From Megaleporinus macrocephalus (lineage: Eukaryota; Chordata; Actinopteri; Characiformes; Anostomidae), in assembly GCA_021613375.1 (NCBI GenBank), contig CM038708.1, positions 31,477,559-31,541,558 on the forward strand: a DNA stretch of 64,000 nucleotides, written 5' to 3'. Under the pieces are notes generated by a model. That model ran no database searches. It was not told the origin of the DNA and saw only the letters and a list, made by a program, of their open reading frames with translations. Below, piece by piece: positions 63,162-64,000 of this stretch (position 1 is the stretch's first letter; the number at the start of each line of letters is the position of its first letter). The position numbers and the translations under genes are program-made.

Positions 63162-64000
63162 CTGCAGAGACATAGATATGGACTGTAACACTTTATGGTA
63201 ATAAAAATGCAAAACTAAATTTACAGTTTATTAATAATACAAAACCCTACTACAGGTTAATTAAGTCTACAAAAAAAATACAGCTTAATGTTGACAAATC
63301 ATATGTACTTGAATCTGGATGATCATTATCTGTTATGTTTTTGGTAGTTTAGATGTTATTGGCTTTACCTTTAAAAACTTTAACTACTTCCCTCTTATGA
63401 TAGCTTAGTCCATTTTAAAAACACAGGTCCCTAATTAAACCTTGTTGACACTGTTGTAGGTGGGTCTGGGCAATATAGTAATATATATTACTGTTGTAAC
63501 ATATTAATAAATAGAAAAAAAGAAATATCATGACATTGTATCCTAAGCAGCATATAAAGTATAATACAATTATATTTTGCTCAAGTCACATGCAAACGTT
63601 TGAACAGCATAGTATGTTATTGATTTTTAAGTCAAAATATGCTAACATCCTTTACAGGGAACAAACTCAATTGTGGCATTTTCTGCTAATATTACTGCTC
63701 AATTTGCACAGGCCACATTTTCTGTTTCTGCTTTCTTTTCTTTTTTTCTAATACATTAAATAATAACATTGTATTAAAATGTGCAGGCTGTGTTCGCTGC
63801 AGGAGATGAATTAACTTATTTTAACCTTGATAATCAACGAAATATATTGTAACAGGTAAAGGTAGCTGGTAAATTTGACAGCTGTAGTTTTAAAGCAATG
63901 TTTCTAGAATTAATACAGGTCTTTAAATATATGTATATTTAAATATACTGTAAATATATGTGTATATATATACACAGGGGTTGGCCAATGAAACTGAAAC
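63162..64000 (-). other. Lyn-like intron and start of a repeat
   Basis: No further kinase exon was found. The last 26 bases (acaggggttggccaatgaaa and following, from about 63975) match the start of a common fish DNA-transposon-derived repeat, cut by the window end. Confidence 0.45.

Overview
The window is nuclear DNA from a teleost fish. Genes are split by GT-AG introns, intergenic DNA is AT-rich, and there are many Tc1/mariner, hAT and MITE-type DNA transposon remnants, a tRNA-derived SINE and long microsatellites. The gene order matches the vertebrate block PENK - SDR16C5 - CHCHD7 - PLAG1 - RPS20 - LYN (human 8q12) in relative orientation as well. The species is not identifiable from the sequence; the repeat types would fit an otophysan fish, but that is a guess.

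Layout: (1) 1-959, last coding exon of proenkephalin (penk, +) with eight enkephalin cores; (2) 960-6480, penk 3' flank with a SINE, a TIR-bounded element carrying a broken copy of part of penk exon 3, a Tc1 fossil and a 560-bp tetranucleotide array; (3) 6530-22050, complete sdr16c5 (+, six coding exons, 305 aa), whose first coding exon runs into a minisatellite that repeats its own splice donor; (4) 22100-31250, transposon-rich DNA with two Tc1-like elements, a nested foldback, a tRNA-Arg-like pseudogene and a hAT remnant; (5) 31270-34880, complete chchd7 (-, 87 aa); (6) 34750-35415, shared head-to-head promoter of chchd7 and plag1; (7) 35270-48890, plag1 (+, 396 aa, seven C2H2 fingers, long 3' UTR); (8) 49000-54700, AT-rich DNA with no supported gene; (9) 55370-57300, complete rps20 (+, 119 aa) with a box C/D snoRNA (U54/SNORD54 type) in intron 2; (10) 58600-61050, an unrecognised spliced 127-aa coiled-coil ORF (+); (11) 63031-63161, last exon of a Src-family kinase (lyn position, -) that lacks about 25 normally conserved codons; (12) the window ends inside the start of another repeat.

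The genes are not an operon-like pathway. They are an old syntenic neighbourhood: an opioid precursor, a retinol dehydrogenase, a mitochondrial twin-CX9C protein, a growth transcription factor, a ribosomal protein with its hosted rRNA-modification guide, and a tyrosine kinase. I see no bacterial-type system. The most unusual items are the splice-donor minisatellite in sdr16c5, the penk fragment inside a transposon-like element, the dispersed roughly 250-bp MITE family (seven copies), and the shortened kinase exon.
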